A DNA stretch of 64,000 nt, taken from assembly GCA_004352715.1 (NCBI GenBank), contig SCFE01000076.1, positions 1,064,490 through 1,128,489 of the forward strand. The letters are read 5' to 3'. The stretch is from Hofstenia miamia. Taxonomy: Eukaryota; Xenacoelomorpha; Acoela. Shown here piece after piece: positions 1 to 13,111 of the stretch (its first letter is position 1; each line of letters begins with the position of its first letter). The notes under the pieces are model-generated. The model was not told the origin of the DNA. It was given only the letters and a program-made list of their open reading frames with translations, and did no database searches. A program made the position numbers and the translations under genes.

Positions 1-1186
1 CCGAAATTATTTTGACCGACACTAATTTCGAATTACAATATATTTGTTTTAAAAATTTTAATTGAATCTAAAGCAAAAGTGGTGAACAAAGTTGTAGGTC
101 TGAACTAGTGTTCTGTGAGGCCATTAGACGGCCGTAGCCATGGCAAAGGCCATAGATTTTATCTTGAGGCCAAAATCCCGTCTAAGATTAATTTCTGAAC
201 ATTATGATAAACAATACATTTCCGTGATTTTTATTTGTATTTTTTTAAAACAGTCGCTTTGACATTTTCTTTAATTGTTCAAACTATGAGCAGTATTTCA
301 CTTAGTGTTAGTAAAAAATGCCGAATGCAGAAAAAAATCATTACTACGGCTAAAGCATAATGGCCGGGTATGGCCAACGGTTGGCTAAGACAAAGGAAAT
401 TGTCTTGGCCGCATAACACTAGTCTGAAGATGATAAAACTTTGGTGTGAATCTTTTAATTTTCAAAAAATTGTGAACAAAGTTGTAGGTCTAAGCCTTTT
501 CTAAACAGTGATCTCTTATTCTGGCTGTACACAGCCATACAATAATGTAATGTCATTCCGGGAAAAATCAGGGCCTCTATATTTAGTTGATTGTACCTAT
601 TAGGCTGGTAACAACTAATAGTAAAAGTCTAGGGTCTCAAATAAACAATAGGGCATCGGTTGTGGTAACCAGGGAAACCTGCAGAGACTAATATCAAAAG
701 TTTCCTTGGCTACCCTGATGTATGTTATATTAATATTACCTAATATATAATTTTAATATTTATTTCAACATACACAAATGCTGTCGCCTGTTTCACATTT
801 ACAATGTCCTTATCATTTTTGCTGACAGTCCGTAATATTTGTTAAACACATTACTGATCGATATGAAGTATCGGAAGTGTACCATACAGTTAACTCACCC
901 TCTAGTGGTGGCGTCAATATGTCTGGGACCTTATAGCCGCTAAAAGACACTAGCTACAGCCTAGGTATAGTATGACTACCCCCATTTGGCTCATTTGGTC
1001 ACCGTGACGTCTTGGGCGGGCCTGCTGCAAAGTAGCCCTCAAGTAAACATGAATACTAAAAAAATTAAATACTAAGAAAATGAAAGGTACCAAATAAAGA
1101 AAATGCTACAATGAGTGGAAATGAATATTAATGTTTGTAGCTTTAATTGGCACACAGAAAATTGGATTATGCTTCATTATGCTAGA
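1..1186. repeat. Direct repeat copy 1 (1.19 kb)
   Basis: This stretch recurs almost base for base at 4053-5237. The only difference I noticed is one T in a homopolymer near 240-250. Copy 1 begins at the first base of the window, so the true repeat may extend further left. Both copies diverge right after the sequence gctaga. No tRNA-primer site, polypurine tract or long ORF lies between the copies, so these are not convincing LTRs. A recent tandem duplication or a misassembled haplotype with a 4.05-kb period fits better. Confidence 0.9.
104..423. mobile_element. MITE-like inverted repeat element, copy 1
   Basis: The ends are inverted copies of ACTAGTGTT followed by TG, one variable base, then GGCCA (left 104-123, right 404-423). 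The interior is rich in GGCC and has no coding capacity. An identical copy sits inside the second direct repeat at 4156-4474, so it moved with the larger duplication. Size and structure suit a non-autonomous DNA transposon. The superfamily is not identifiable. Confidence 0.5.
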
Positions 1187-2274
1187 TATATGTTAAAATT
1201 AATATTAATAGCCAAATTAAAAATTTTAACTCTATAAAGCTATCATTTCATGCAATATATTTATGCAAGGATAATTGCAAAGCATATTGATGATAATTCA
1301 GATCAAGAAGATCTTATTGGTATTATTGAATGGAATCCAATTTCGCTAAGAATTGGAAATACATGGTAATCAAATTTTATCAAGTAGAGAACTGTGATCT
1401 AAGAAAATTAGTTTTACAATCTCTAAAATTGGCAGTTCTTTGGTTCAGTTTTTCTCAACTCAAAAGTGTTTGCGCCTTGGGTACCCACTTTGAAAAAATC
1501 TTGCTCTATGGGTCGACACGCCCCATTTCCATCCCTAGGCGCAATATATAAAAAGCAGGGGCAGAATCAGCTTTTTCATTAGTGTGGGGTTTTGATTTTG
1601 AGATATACCAAGTCCTTGGATATACTAAACAAATTTGTCAGGTAATTCATAAAAATGCAATAATGTTAGTTTTGATACTACCTACTTTCTAATGTAATAA
1701 AACTCTATTACCAAATATCCACTTTATTAAATATTTTATGAAAATGAAACGAAATTGTAAAAATCTACGGAACACAATAATTTCAGATTCAGTTAAATAA
1801 AATTGTGTGGGAAAATTTTCTTCTTGGGTTCTTTTAACACAACTTTGTACAATAGAAGAAGCTTTTGAATAATGTACTGCCATCATAGTCAAACAGCAAG
1901 CATCTCCTGCGTCATAGTGGTTCAAAGGTGGGTCTTGAGCTATGTCTAAAATAAAAAATATCTTAAAAAATCATTTATATAATTTATGTAAAAGTGTACA
2001 ATAGTGTTTACATGTAAAAATAGCATATTTTCTCGTAATTCTCACTACAATCGTGCACAGAAAACATAAAGCATACAAATCCAAATGAAATTTTTAATAA
2101 AAATATCAATTTGGTTTATATAAAAATAAAATGCTATACATACTGGAAAAAATCAGTAATTTTTCTTTGTTTCTTCTTCGGCTCGATGTCCATTTAAAAT
2201 AACGCGTTACTGTGCAAACTACTAAAACAAAATTTGATCTTTAATAATATTTTTCAAATTTCCATTTTTATATA

Positions 2275-2314
<40 letters not shown>

Positions 2315-4052
2315 GAAAAAATATTTGAATGAAAATTTGGAATTGAACATTACAATAATACGATGACACCATTAAAGTTACAGCAATTGACTTATTATAT
2401 ATTTGTATTTCAATTTATTTTGATTTGTTAATATTATTAGCAAGTCAATCAAAAGTCAACTAAGTTTTTATTCAAGTACAAAGACTTTTTAGCAGAATCC
2501 TTTTTTCCGTTAAGTTTTTTTATAAACAGTAGTCATACAGATTCTACTTTTATTCTTGTGAGGTATTTAATTGTCAAAAGTGTTATTGTGTTGATGTCAA
2601 GGCAAACTATACTAGTCTAGTTCACTTTACTTGAGGCAGGCCTAATAAACGGCCTACCCAACAGTACACCTCAATTCAAAGAGGTCGTTTCGTAAATTCG
2701 TTTTCAATGATACTTTATTCATTTATGTCAAAAATATTTTGCATACGCATGTCAACATTGTATTGTAAACTTTATCAAATATTTAAGTACACCATGATAT
2801 TAATAGAAGTAAGTCTACACTTTATGCAAACCGTTAATATGTTGATTAAGCACAAAAATAGGACAAATTTGATCATTTTTATCTCTTCAAACACTCCACA
2901 GAATTTATGCGAACGAAATCACTTTTTAATATTATTAAAGACACATTTGTACAAGTAATAAATATTTTTCATACAATAATCTTTGCAGTACAAATATACA
3001 AATTGAAAAAATTTGGTCTAATATTTATCATGTTGCAAAATCAATCAACAACAATCTATAATGACTAAAACAGAGTTCAGACCTACAATTTTGTTCACAA
3101 CCTTTTTCGAATTTAATGAGGTTGTTAACAAATGTTGTAAGTGTGAACGCAAAAAAACTTTGTTGGCACCAGTTTTCTGAGTTAAATCGATTCTACTTTG
3201 GATGACAATTTTTTGAGAGATAATGAGGTAGAGAACAAAGTTTAAAGTTTGAACGCGAAAAAACTTTGTTGTGAACTTTTCAAAACAAATTCTGAGTCTT
3301 TATCATAAATTAAAGAATAATTACACAAGCAGCTTATACTGTAAATTATTTCTTCCGGTGGATTGCAAGCATTCATTTAACTACGACTATTGTGTGCGAC
3401 CAATTTTGCACATTTATTTAATAAGCATGTAGCAGATCGATAAAGAAACGCAATTGATAAGCTTTACATCAAATCTATCAGCAATAAAATTTCTCTCAGA
3501 TAGCTTTGTGTTTGCACAAAAAGCAACGTCTACTTATATTTAGAGGAAGTCACTTGCTAATATTGTATTAAAATTTCGGAATCCAAGGTTAGAAATAAAT
3601 TTTTAGGACCCCTTTAGTGCTTGCTAAATTGCATTTAAACTTATGTCGGTGTATAACCTTTCAGTAAACATGTGATTGCTAATCAACATTGTTTTTTAAA
3701 TCATTTCACTCCTAATTTTACTTAATATTTCAATTTGCACTTTCATTAATCGCTTCCAAATATATTTTAGAGTAATTCACCTTTAGAATTTTGTTCTTAT
3801 ATAGATTATATGGCGATATTATATGTGGCGATAAAAAGACAATGTTTTGTTTTTACAATATACACGACAAATTTAATCCTGAAATCCCTGAAAACAAACA
3901 TTTGTTAATTAATATTTACCAAATAGAAGAAGAGGTGAAAACAACCTCTTGTGTAGACAAATTGCAGACTCAAGACAGTACGAAATAAACTCCCCGTTAT
4001 CAACCACTAGAGGTGCATTCGTGCATATTGTTAGTGAGGTTTTGTTAGTTAA
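1187..4052. other. Spacer between the two direct repeats
   Basis: This is AT-rich with a (TA)n tract at about 2279-2311 and no ORF that looks like protein. At 3070-3290 a cluster of short motifs of the type GTGAACAAAGTTG appears in both orientations. These echo motifs near 81-105 and 470-490 and may be sub-terminal repeats of a decayed DNA transposon. Confidence 0.5.
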
Positions 4053-5237
4053 CCGAAATTATTTTGACCGACACTAATTTCGAATTACAATATATTTGTT
4101 TTAAAAATTTTAATTGAATCTAAAGCAAAAGTGGTGAACAAAGTTGTAGGTCTGAACTAGTGTTCTGTGAGGCCATTAGACGGCCGTAGCCATGGCAAAG
4201 GCCATAGATTTTATCTTGAGGCCAAAATCCCGTCTAAGATTAATTTCTGAACATTATGATAAACAATACATTTCCGTGATTTTTATTTGTATTTTTTAAA
4301 ACAGTCGCTTTGACATTTTCTTTAATTGTTCAAACTATGAGCAGTATTTCACTTAGTGTTAGTAAAAAATGCCGAATGCAGAAAAAAATCATTACTACGG
4401 CTAAAGCATAATGGCCGGGTATGGCCAACGGTTGGCTAAGACAAAGGAAATTGTCTTGGCCGCATAACACTAGTCTGAAGATGATAAAACTTTGGTGTGA
4501 ATCTTTTAATTTTCAAAAAATTGTGAACAAAGTTGTAGGTCTAAGCCTTTTCTAAACAGTGATCTCTTATTCTGGCTGTACACAGCCATACAATAATGTA
4601 ATGTCATTCCGGGAAAAATCAGGGCCTCTATATTTAGTTGATTGTACCTATTAGGCTGGTAACAACTAATAGTAAAAGTCTAGGGTCTCAAATAAACAAT
4701 AGGGCATCGGTTGTGGTAACCAGGGAAACCTGCAGAGACTAATATCAAAAGTTTCCTTGGCTACCCTGATGTATGTTATATTAATATTACCTAATATATA
4801 ATTTTAATATTTATTTCAACATACACAAATGCTGTCGCCTGTTTCACATTTACAATGTCCTTATCATTTTTGCTGACAGTCCGTAATATTTGTTAAACAC
4901 ATTACTGATCGATATGAAGTATCGGAAGTGTACCATACAGTTAACTCACCCTCTAGTGGTGGCGTCAATATGTCTGGGACCTTATAGCCGCTAAAAGACA
5001 CTAGCTACAGCCTAGGTATAGTATGACTACCCCCATTTGGCTCATTTGGTCACCGTGACGTCTTGGGCGGGCCTGCTGCAAAGTAGCCCTCAAGTAAACA
5101 TGAATACTAAAAAAATTAAATACTAAGAAAATGAAAGGTACCAAATAAAGAAAATGCTACAATGAGTGGAAATGAATATTAATGTTTGTAGCTTTAATTG
5201 GCACACAGAAAATTGGATTATGCTTCATTATGCTAGA
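4053..5237. repeat. Direct repeat copy 2 (1.19 kb)
   Basis: This is the second copy of 1-1186, offset by 4052 and then 4051 after a one-base indel. It contains the second copy of the nested MITE (4156-4474). The DNA after it, 5238-5490, is a run of short ATATATGAT/TATTTATA repeats. Confidence 0.9.
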
Positions 5238-6440
5238 GGACCAGGGCGGATTGTTTTGTTACATCTGAAAGTTCATTTATTTGCTCTGCACCTGTCTCTC
5301 ACAGAGACAAATGAACGTGTTGTAAACAAATGGATAAACTCCCAAGTCCCCATAAATAATGATTATATTTATAGGATTCATATATATGATTTTCCTATAC
5401 ATGATTTCATTTATATTTATATTTATATTTATAGGATCATATATATGATCATATATATGATTATTTATAGGGACATCACTGTCTATATGTAGGTCTACGG
5501 ATAATAAACTTTATTGAGATAGATAATAGGAAGTGAGACACATAGTGCAGCACCATTTATTTTCTTGTAGGAAACACTTAGTTCATGATGGATCTTCAGG
5601 GTGATGCTATTTGCAATTGGTGACCACAACTCTTCTTGTTACCTAAGGAAAGCTCAGTTATGTTTAACTACTGATAGTTGTTTTCAATAGTATCAGAGAT
5701 GAATTGGGTCTATGTCATACATTTCTATTGCTATGGAGTACCCTTCTTATGGAGTCAGAATACCAAATTAGTGGCTTATTCCTAATCAATCTCGCAATTG
5801 TACATGGTGACCCTGGCGTGATCCTGAGCCCAAAGGAGCTATTGTTGTTTCTGGTTGCTGGTCTTTGCTGTCAGTTGAACTGTGATCTCTTTATAGCAGG
5901 CGGATCTTACATGTTTCTAGTTTTTGTTGTTTTTTTATTGTGTCTTGTTTTACTCTTAATGTGCTTTCTTGAATTTGATTGATAGATACCTTCTCTGAGG
6001 TTGACTATGATGCTATTGATTTGCATTATTGCTTTACATATCTACTAATGTCACAATTCCCTCATGGAGACTCTATTCTCAAATATCAATGAGCAGCTAT
6101 TTTGGTAGTTTTACTTTCTTACTCTTTGGATTTGTTCTTGATAGAAAAATCGTTTTCTCATTGCTTTGGTAGTTTTATTTTTTTACACTTAGCCCCTTGG
6201 ATTTTCTTACTGATTGTTATTGGAAATCTGTTTTCTTGTTACCCCCAATTTTACAAAATTACGTTTATCTTATTAATATCTTGTGGAAATAGAAGCTTCA
6301 CCTCACATTTTATCATCTGCATCATCTGCAGATACTGTCTTCTGACCACCCTTCTTATGATCTTAAGCCAGCTTGCCCATCAGCCATTCATGCTATGTGC
6401 TCACCAAATCAAATGCACCACCAGCCCTTCAAGGACTGAG
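5238..6440. other. AT-rich repeat and unassigned sequence
   Basis: A tandem region of tttata and atatatgat units (5360-5480) is followed by about 900 bases with no recognisable gene. The open frames here are hydrophobic and look random. The segment directly precedes a Gag-like stretch and could hold the 5' end of the decayed Gypsy element, but I see no defined LTR. Confidence 0.4.
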
Positions 6441-6442
6441 TC

Positions 6443-7680
6443 AGAGTGAGTTGCCAAACTCAGGCATCTAATCAAGCAACTGTCCAACTCTCAGGAAGAA
6501 GCTCAACAGTATATAAACAATTTGAATGATGAACTTTACATGCTGCCTCTCCACAAAAATGAGCTTTGGGACTTAAACAATGCTCTAATGCAGAAAGTCA
6601 CATTGCTGAAATATTGCATTCAGCACACTATAAACCCCAAAGCAGAACCTATGGCATAATTGTCATCTTAAAATCCATTTGCACCTGATGCTGTGCCCAA
6701 AGACTTATTCCCATTAGACACTAAAGCAGTCTCCTGTCAAGAGTTTCATGAGGTGATCCATGCATTTAGAGATGTGAGTATTTGACAGAATGTCTCATTT
6801 AACTCAGCAGCTATCTGATAGTATCCTCAGCATGTGTGAAACTGCTTATCAAGCAAGCCCAAATGTGCAGATTGTTAGCCTCACAGAGCCCAGTAAATTG
6901 CACTCAGGCAGCCACCATCTTGGTAACAACTATGACTTACATAACCTCATCTAACTCCCTAATCACTTTATCAACTTCATGTACCTTAAGTTTGGTTTTG
7001 CTAATCACTATGCCTGTAGTCAGCAGCTTACTTCTGAGCAGTACCAGCCATCTTGCTAGCTCTTCTCTTGAGCAGAAGGTTTCTCAAGATCTATGATTCT
7101 CCAACACAATGCTTCCCCTCAAATTTGCTGCCAGCAAGTATGTTAACAAGTGTGCATTGCTTCTTAAATTTACTGGAATGGTTGACAAGGTGTCATAGTC
7201 TTTCAAAGAATGGTTTTTCTCTTTGAGCTAACTATGAAACAGTAATGTGTAAGCCAGCAAGGAGCTGTGGTTTGCTTCCTGCTATGCCTTCAAAGATTGG
7301 CCTATAACCAATATATGATGCTGGACAAATGAATCAAATCAGACTATCAATTGTTGGTCAGTTACTTTGAGGACCACTACATAGCCCTTCACATTAAACA
7401 ACAATACAAAGCATTTTTTTGTGGAATGAAATTCAAGAGGGGTTGCAATATTTGTAATTTCATTACCCAGGTGAAATGTCTTTTCCATCTGAGCAAAACT
7501 TCTCCCAAGTTTTCTCAGCATGACTTATTTTCTTATGATTGCCACAGATTTCACCCAGCCATCTGGCAGAGAATGGATGTGAACTGTGATCCAGAGGACA
7601 ACCTCACTAAGTTTAACCAAAAATCAATAAGCATTATGTATCTTGTTCAGAATCAAAGTTTCTTTCATTCACTCTACTGA
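6443..7680 (+). pseudogene. Gag-like remnant of an LTR retrotransposon (tentative)
   Basis: One frame at about 6443-6658 stays open through a charged, leucine-rich coiled-coil-like stretch. It includes LRHLIKQLSNSQEEAQQYIN and lacks an ATG. Further on, 7150-7340 reads in shifting frames as a capsid-like segment with KFTGMVDKVS and SFKEWFFSL, broken by stops. It lies upstream of, and in the same orientation as, the RT remnant at 9196-9680, which suggests the gag part of the same dead Ty3/Gypsy element. The assignment rests on order and general Gag appearance, not on a firm motif. Confidence 0.4.
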
Positions 7681-7689
7681 GAATAGAAT

Positions 7690-9195
7690 AGAGCACAATT
7701 TGCACATAAAGGAGTAGAAGTCATTACCTGGTGACCATTGCAGTTTTAATTTGTAATACTCCTGAAATTCAAAACAATTAAGCATCACATGACAACAACC
7801 TCAATTTGACTAGAACATGCAAGTCCTTGCCAATTAAATTGATCACTGTAGTCTGAATTTGCAGTTTCTTGAAACTATTTAAATTTATTAGAGTAAACCA
7901 TTACTTGGAGATCACTGCAAGTTGACTCAAATTCTGCAACTCTCAGTTAATTAATAAATTTATACATGAAAATAATTGGCATTCCTCATTGCTTAATAAA
8001 ATATTATGTGTTAATCACCTGCAGTTCTTGTTAACTATTTAACCATTAAATGGTATCATCAAAATTGATTTGATTTTTCAGTCATCATTGAACAATAACA
8101 CCATTACTTAGTAAATGCTGCAGTCCTTGATAGTTAAAAGAATACTACATGGTGAACACAGCAATTCATTTGAATAAGTAATTTTCCTTGACCAATTAAA
8201 TGGAAATAAAGCATCTTATTCAAAAACAGAGTTTTGATGTAGCTCTAGCAAATCAAGAAACACTATTACAGCAAAACACTTATTTTGTAATAATTTGTAA
8301 TTCATCATTAAAAATAATTTTCAAACATTAGTCTTACACTTAGTGATGGAGACACAATTCATTTGTAAGCAAAAACTTCTTTTGATGTCAATTGGTTCAC
8401 ATAATGTAGCCAAAGCATTTTAAAAGCAATAAGTTCCTAGGAAGATATTAGTCCCACACCTAGTAGAAAAGACACAACAAAAAATTTGAACAAAATAGTG
8501 TACAAAGTCTGTACATGGTGACCACTTGAAAATAAAACTCCCAATCTTCCTGGAAAACTAACTCAATTTTGCACAAAAATACAGTACATTGTCAAACACA
8601 CAATTACAAACAGGACTAAACAAATATAGGAAAAATGATATAACATCTTTTGATAAAAACTTCAGGAAATCTACAATTGAAAACCTACACAAAAATATAG
8701 CTCTGAGAATTATGGCAAAAAACTTCTAATCCTTATATCCTTATCAGACACTAAAAATGTACATACACACTAGAATCTAGAATCTATAAGAGAAGATACC
8801 CACAGATTAAAATGTAAGGCATTAAAAATACAAAAGACAAGCAAGCTACATCTCAAAAATTTCAATGCTAATTGCCAGTGTTGTGTGAAGATTTAAACCA
8901 GAATGATGTTACTGTCCAACAGCTATGCTCTTCTAGACTATCACAAGTAAATCACAGTGGATTTTTTACTGCATCCACCAGACACAATTTAAAATTCACA
9001 TTGCAAGACCTCCTCTATAAGGTACTTGAATTAGAGAAAAAGTCAGTGAAACAAGAAATGTATATCTCTCAACAACAATAAAGAAATCCCAGATCCAACA
9101 CCTCACAAGAGAACAAGATCAGGTAAACTGCATAGCACACAGAAAGTAAGTTAATAATTTACTGCAGCATGATGCCAGGTCCAACTTTAAAATTT
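7690..9195. other. Unassigned AT-rich interval between gag-like and RT remnants
   Basis: No protein-like frame longer than about 70 codons. Short phrases such as ctggtgaccattgcag and ggagatcactgcaa recur between 7725 and 8160, suggesting decayed internal duplication. If 6443-9680 is one element, protease should lie here, but I see no DTG or DSG motif. Confidence 0.4.
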
Positions 9196-9680
9196 CAATG
9201 GCAAAATTTATATAAATGCACTGACATTAAACAAATTCTTGAGCAATAACATAATACATCCATGTGAAAGTCTATGTGCATCACCAACAGTATTTGTCAG
9301 ACAAGGTAAAAAGTTTTGAATATGCATAGACTTTAGATGGTTGAATGTGATAACATAGAAAGATACATATCCACTTCTGAGAATCAAAGATGTGTTGATT
9401 GTTGTATTCAAAATACATTTCATTGCCTCTTTGAATATATGCAAAGTATATTGGCAAGTGCTGATGAGATAAATCAATATTGAAAAAACCACAATCATAA
9501 TTCTATATGCTTTACATGAATTACTGTGCATGCCTGTGGTCTGTGTAATGCACCAGCAGCCTTTCAGAGATATGTTATAAAAGTGCTTACATAAATTGAA
9601 GTTTGGATTTATTATTTTATTAAGGTTTGTGCTTACCTTGATGTAATTTTAAGTTTAGATTGTTCTTCAGGAATGAAATA
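9196..9680 (+). pseudogene. Ty3/Gypsy reverse transcriptase remnant
   Basis: Read on the + strand with a few frameshifts, this covers RT from upstream of the first catalytic Asp to the active site. In order I see LNKFLSNNIIHPCES, CASPTVFV, ICIDFRWLNVIT, DTYPLLRI, then CGLCNAPAAFQRYV, the Gypsy GLCNAPATFQR block. After that comes a damaged active site, CAYLDVIL, where family members carry YLDD. One Asp codon is gone and stops interrupt the frame, so the enzyme is dead. A 107-aa frame on the opposite strand is only its shadow. Confidence 0.85.
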
Positions 9681-10385
9681 TTTTGTCTGTATACCTATAT
9701 ATTCTAAGCTGATTATTTATATGTCAAATTTTATATAAAAAAATTGCTGCATTAAAAAAATGCTTAAGTAGATTTCACATAATACAAACTTTATTTATTT
9801 AATTGCAATGATTTCTTGTGTCTATTTGGCACTATTTTTCAAATATATACTTTGTTTATCATTGTAGAATGGAAAAGATTTCATATATTTTTGAGCATGT
9901 TAAGGAATATCATACCCATCATTTGATGTTGAATCACAAGTTCAATCAGAATCCAATGATATTTCATTTTTTTGATGAATTGAATTGAATATCCCTAATG
10001 CTAGCTGATCTAACAAAACATCAAATTTAAACATATGCAATTTGATATTTTGATCATGATATAGCAATGATGAAGTATCAGGTAACTCATGTGCAATCAC
10101 AGAAACTCACAGAAACCAACTTCATAAATGCAAATTTTATAAGTTTCTATAACATCCCCCATTAAATGGTTTGGTACTTTTCTTTACCACAGGCAAATCT
10201 CAAACTATTCAAACCTACATCAAACTTTCAATTATGTCAATAGACAAATGGAGATTTGTATTTAATATTTTTCAAAGAAGACCAGTTAATTTTGAAAAAA
10301 AATTGAAAGATTGTGATCTATCTTTATGAAACTTTTAAAGAAATTGCAGTTAGACTAAATGTTTGTACATGTTTTTAGCAGAGAT
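9681..10385. other. Unassigned AT-rich DNA after the Gypsy RT remnant
   Basis: RNase H and integrase would be expected here if the Gypsy element were complete. I could not recognise either in any frame. The DNA is AT-rich with many stops. Confidence 0.4.
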
Positions 10386-10710
10386 TTCAAGAGTAACTTC
10401 AGTGAAGTCAAATTCAGAGTGTGCCGCGGACAGTAATTTGACACTTAAGAAATGATTATGTCGAATATTGAACTTCAGTGTTAGTAGTTGGAATCATCTA
10501 GACAAATTTTTAACTATATTTTTACGTGTAATATAATNNNNNNNNNNNNNNNNNNNNNTTCAAGAGTAACTTCAGTGAAGTCAAATTCAGAGTGTGCCGC
10601 GGACAGTAATTTGACACTTAAGAAATGATTATGTCGAATATTGAACTTCAGTGTTAGTAGTTGGAATCATCTAGACAAATTTTTAACTATATTTTTACGT
10701 GTAATATAAT
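10386..10710. repeat. Gap-flanking false duplication (152 bp twice)
   Basis: 10386-10537 and 10559-10710 are identical and separated by exactly 21 Ns. This is the signature of two contigs whose overlapping ends were not merged. It should be read as one copy, not as biology. Confidence 0.9.
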
Positions 10711-12060
10711 GAATTTTATAGTTGAGTTATGAGTATATATATAAATCCCTCAAATATTCATTTTGTCAATCACAGTGGCGTACAGAGGGGAAGCCAGGGA
10801 GCCTCGACATATAATGGCCACCCAGTTGGCCCCTCCTGACCAAAATATTAGAATCAGTTTTTGGTTTTCATACTGATTGACTGAATTAATTATATTCATT
10901 TAATATATCCAAGTTCTTTGAAGGAATTTAATGATTGACAAACTGTTTATCCTTTTTACCTAGGGTAGGGCCTGCTTCGAGAATGAGCAATGGCTTACGG
11001 GAACGTGGTTCTCCCGTTGCTTGCAGTTGTTTGAAGATACTAATTTTTAAATCCATTTGTTTAATGAACATTATACCTATTGAGTGAATTATACCTATAT
11101 ATGAATTTCTGAACATGTATTTCATGAAATTCTAAACTTCGTGTAAATTTCCAGCAGAAATTTCAAAATATCACGTAGAATATTACACCAAGCCCTCAAT
11201 ATCAGAGAGTTCCATTTCATTGATCACGTTAGATGCTGTGTTGATAAAAATATCGTTCTTATATACATTATTTTTAACATAGGAATCGTAAGTTTTGTAC
11301 TTCAAGAGACGACGTTTCATATCGTTTGAATTGAATTAATCTAAGCTACCTATTTTGAAAGGTCCTACAAGCAGGATAGTTTCCTCATGTGATAACTAGG
11401 ATTTCATTTCCAGGAAAATCTTAATCAGACCAATGACGTGGCCTCTTTCCTCTCCGCGTTTTTTTCGGAAATTAACTAATTAGTTTTTCCTTTACCCATA
11501 GAGCTGTTCGATCTTTAAAAATGGAACTAAAAAGTACACGTCCTTGATGCCTAATGAAACATTTATAAAACTTATAAAAGATAAACTAAAATTCTAGCAC
11601 AAATGCTAGGTCCCTAACTACGAGATATTTGGTCCCCGAAATGCGAGTAGCTGGCCACGTTCCTGCAGTAGACAATGGAAATTATTTTCATACCCCGTGA
11701 TGTGTTGTCAATAATAGCTATGCGATTTGATGCACGATTTGCTAATGAATTTGATTACGCGCGTTGAAACGTCTTCTACTGGCACTAATTTTGACTTTAT
11801 AATTGTAAAGCAGTAAATTTTCTTTTGACTGTTAGCTACATTGATAGTAATTATGGTTGTTAAATATTCACGCAAGCAGCTCCGGGCATAACTTGCTTAG
11901 TATACACGCACGCATAAACCACAAGACTTATTTTATAGGTACGGACCTGGCACGGGTCATACCCCAGCTTATAACTAATTTTTCTTGATGCGTTAACCAA
12001 ATTTTCCATAGGAAGAAGCCAAAAATTGAAATGGGAATTCGTTTTAAATATTTTTACAAA
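10711..12060. other. Unassigned intergenic DNA
   Basis: The stretch around 10770-10830 (gtggcgtacagagggg and following) resembles the terminal region of a repeat family. A small GC-richer piece at 10960-11030 gives a 65-aa - strand frame with no motif I can place. Otherwise I see nothing definable. Confidence 0.35.
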
Positions 12061-12085
12061 AAGTTTAATAACAATTCATTACATT

Positions 12086-12122
<37 letters not shown>

Positions 12123-12234
12123 CAGATATTTATTTTTTAATTTAAAAGAATCAAAATTTTGGCGTTATCAATTTTTCCCTTGATGTAGTCCAGAGTTGCT
12201 TTATATGGTCTTCAAATATATATATATATATATA

Positions 12235-12920
12235 ATTTTTCTATTTAAGAGAAACAAAATACAAAATAAAGACTAATAATCATCGGTATTTCTACAGTAA
12301 ATGCTGAATATTGAGTCATTCTGCTCCAAGATAGCTTCACAACAATATAGTAAATTTTCCCACTGCTAAAAATTTCATCAATACTTATTGTTTGCATCTC
12401 GGTCTTGATTTTTTATCTCAAAGCTTCAGTGACTGGAGTTTAAGCTGATCAACACTTTTTTAAGAGTTACCCAAAATTAATAGTCAACAGGTAAATTATC
12501 TAGAGAACCTGGAGGAAAAGGATTCCAAATCCACGCCAAATCACACGATTCTCATGAAAATTATTTGAAAGCAATTATAAGAAGTGAGGTGGCAACACCA
12601 TCATGTTGAAAATTTGTTGTTGATATCGTTTTATTAGCTTGAAGTTGTGGTATGATGTGTAGTTAAGTTGGGGCTTCATTTGGTTTTTTGCGCTGAACTT
12701 TGTCATTTGGGTATATTAAAATTCTAATGCAGCTATAACGAAAGGCATCTATCCGCAAAGCAGAGATCCAATCAATAAATATTAATAAAATTTACCTTAC
12801 CATTGTGAAGTTATTTTAGAGTAGCATTGTTCACATATTCAGCATTTACTGTAGAAATATGGTAATACCGATTGTTATTAGTCTTGATTTTGTATTTTGT
12901 TTCTCTTAAATTGAAAAATT
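12235..12920. mobile_element. MITE with ~85-bp terminal inverted repeats in a TA microsatellite
   Basis: The left arm (12235-12311) and right arm (12837-12920) are inverted copies, imperfect by a few bases and a short insertion. Both include AAGAGAAACAAAATACAAAA and the CTACAGTAAATGCTGAAT segment. About 525 bases lie between them with no coding frame. (TA)n tracts abut both outer ends (12218-12234 and from about 12921), fitting insertion at TA as in Tc1/mariner-type MITEs. A sized gap (12944-13072) starts just to the right. Confidence 0.65.
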
Positions 12921-13073
12921 ATATATATATATATATATATATANNNNNNNNNNNNNNNNNNNNNNNNNNNNNNNNNNNNNNNNNNNNNNNNNNNNNNNNN
13001 NNNNNNNNNNNNNNNNNNNNNNNNNNNNNNNNNNNNNNNNNNNNNNNNNNNNNNNNNNNNNNNNNNNNNNNNA

Positions 13074-13089
<16 letters not shown>

Positions 13090-13111
<22 letters not shown>

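Noticed and set aside
1-5237. LTR retrotransposon with 1.19-kb LTRs
   Set aside because: No TG...CA ends, primer-binding site, polypurine tract or internal coding sequence could be seen; duplication explains it better.
9208-9531. 107-aa - strand frame
   Set aside because: It is the shadow of the Gypsy RT remnant, which reads clearly on the + strand.
10928-11125. 65-aa - strand frame with a GC-richer patch
   Set aside because: No domain could be matched; probably part of an old repeat, but the evidence is too thin to name one.
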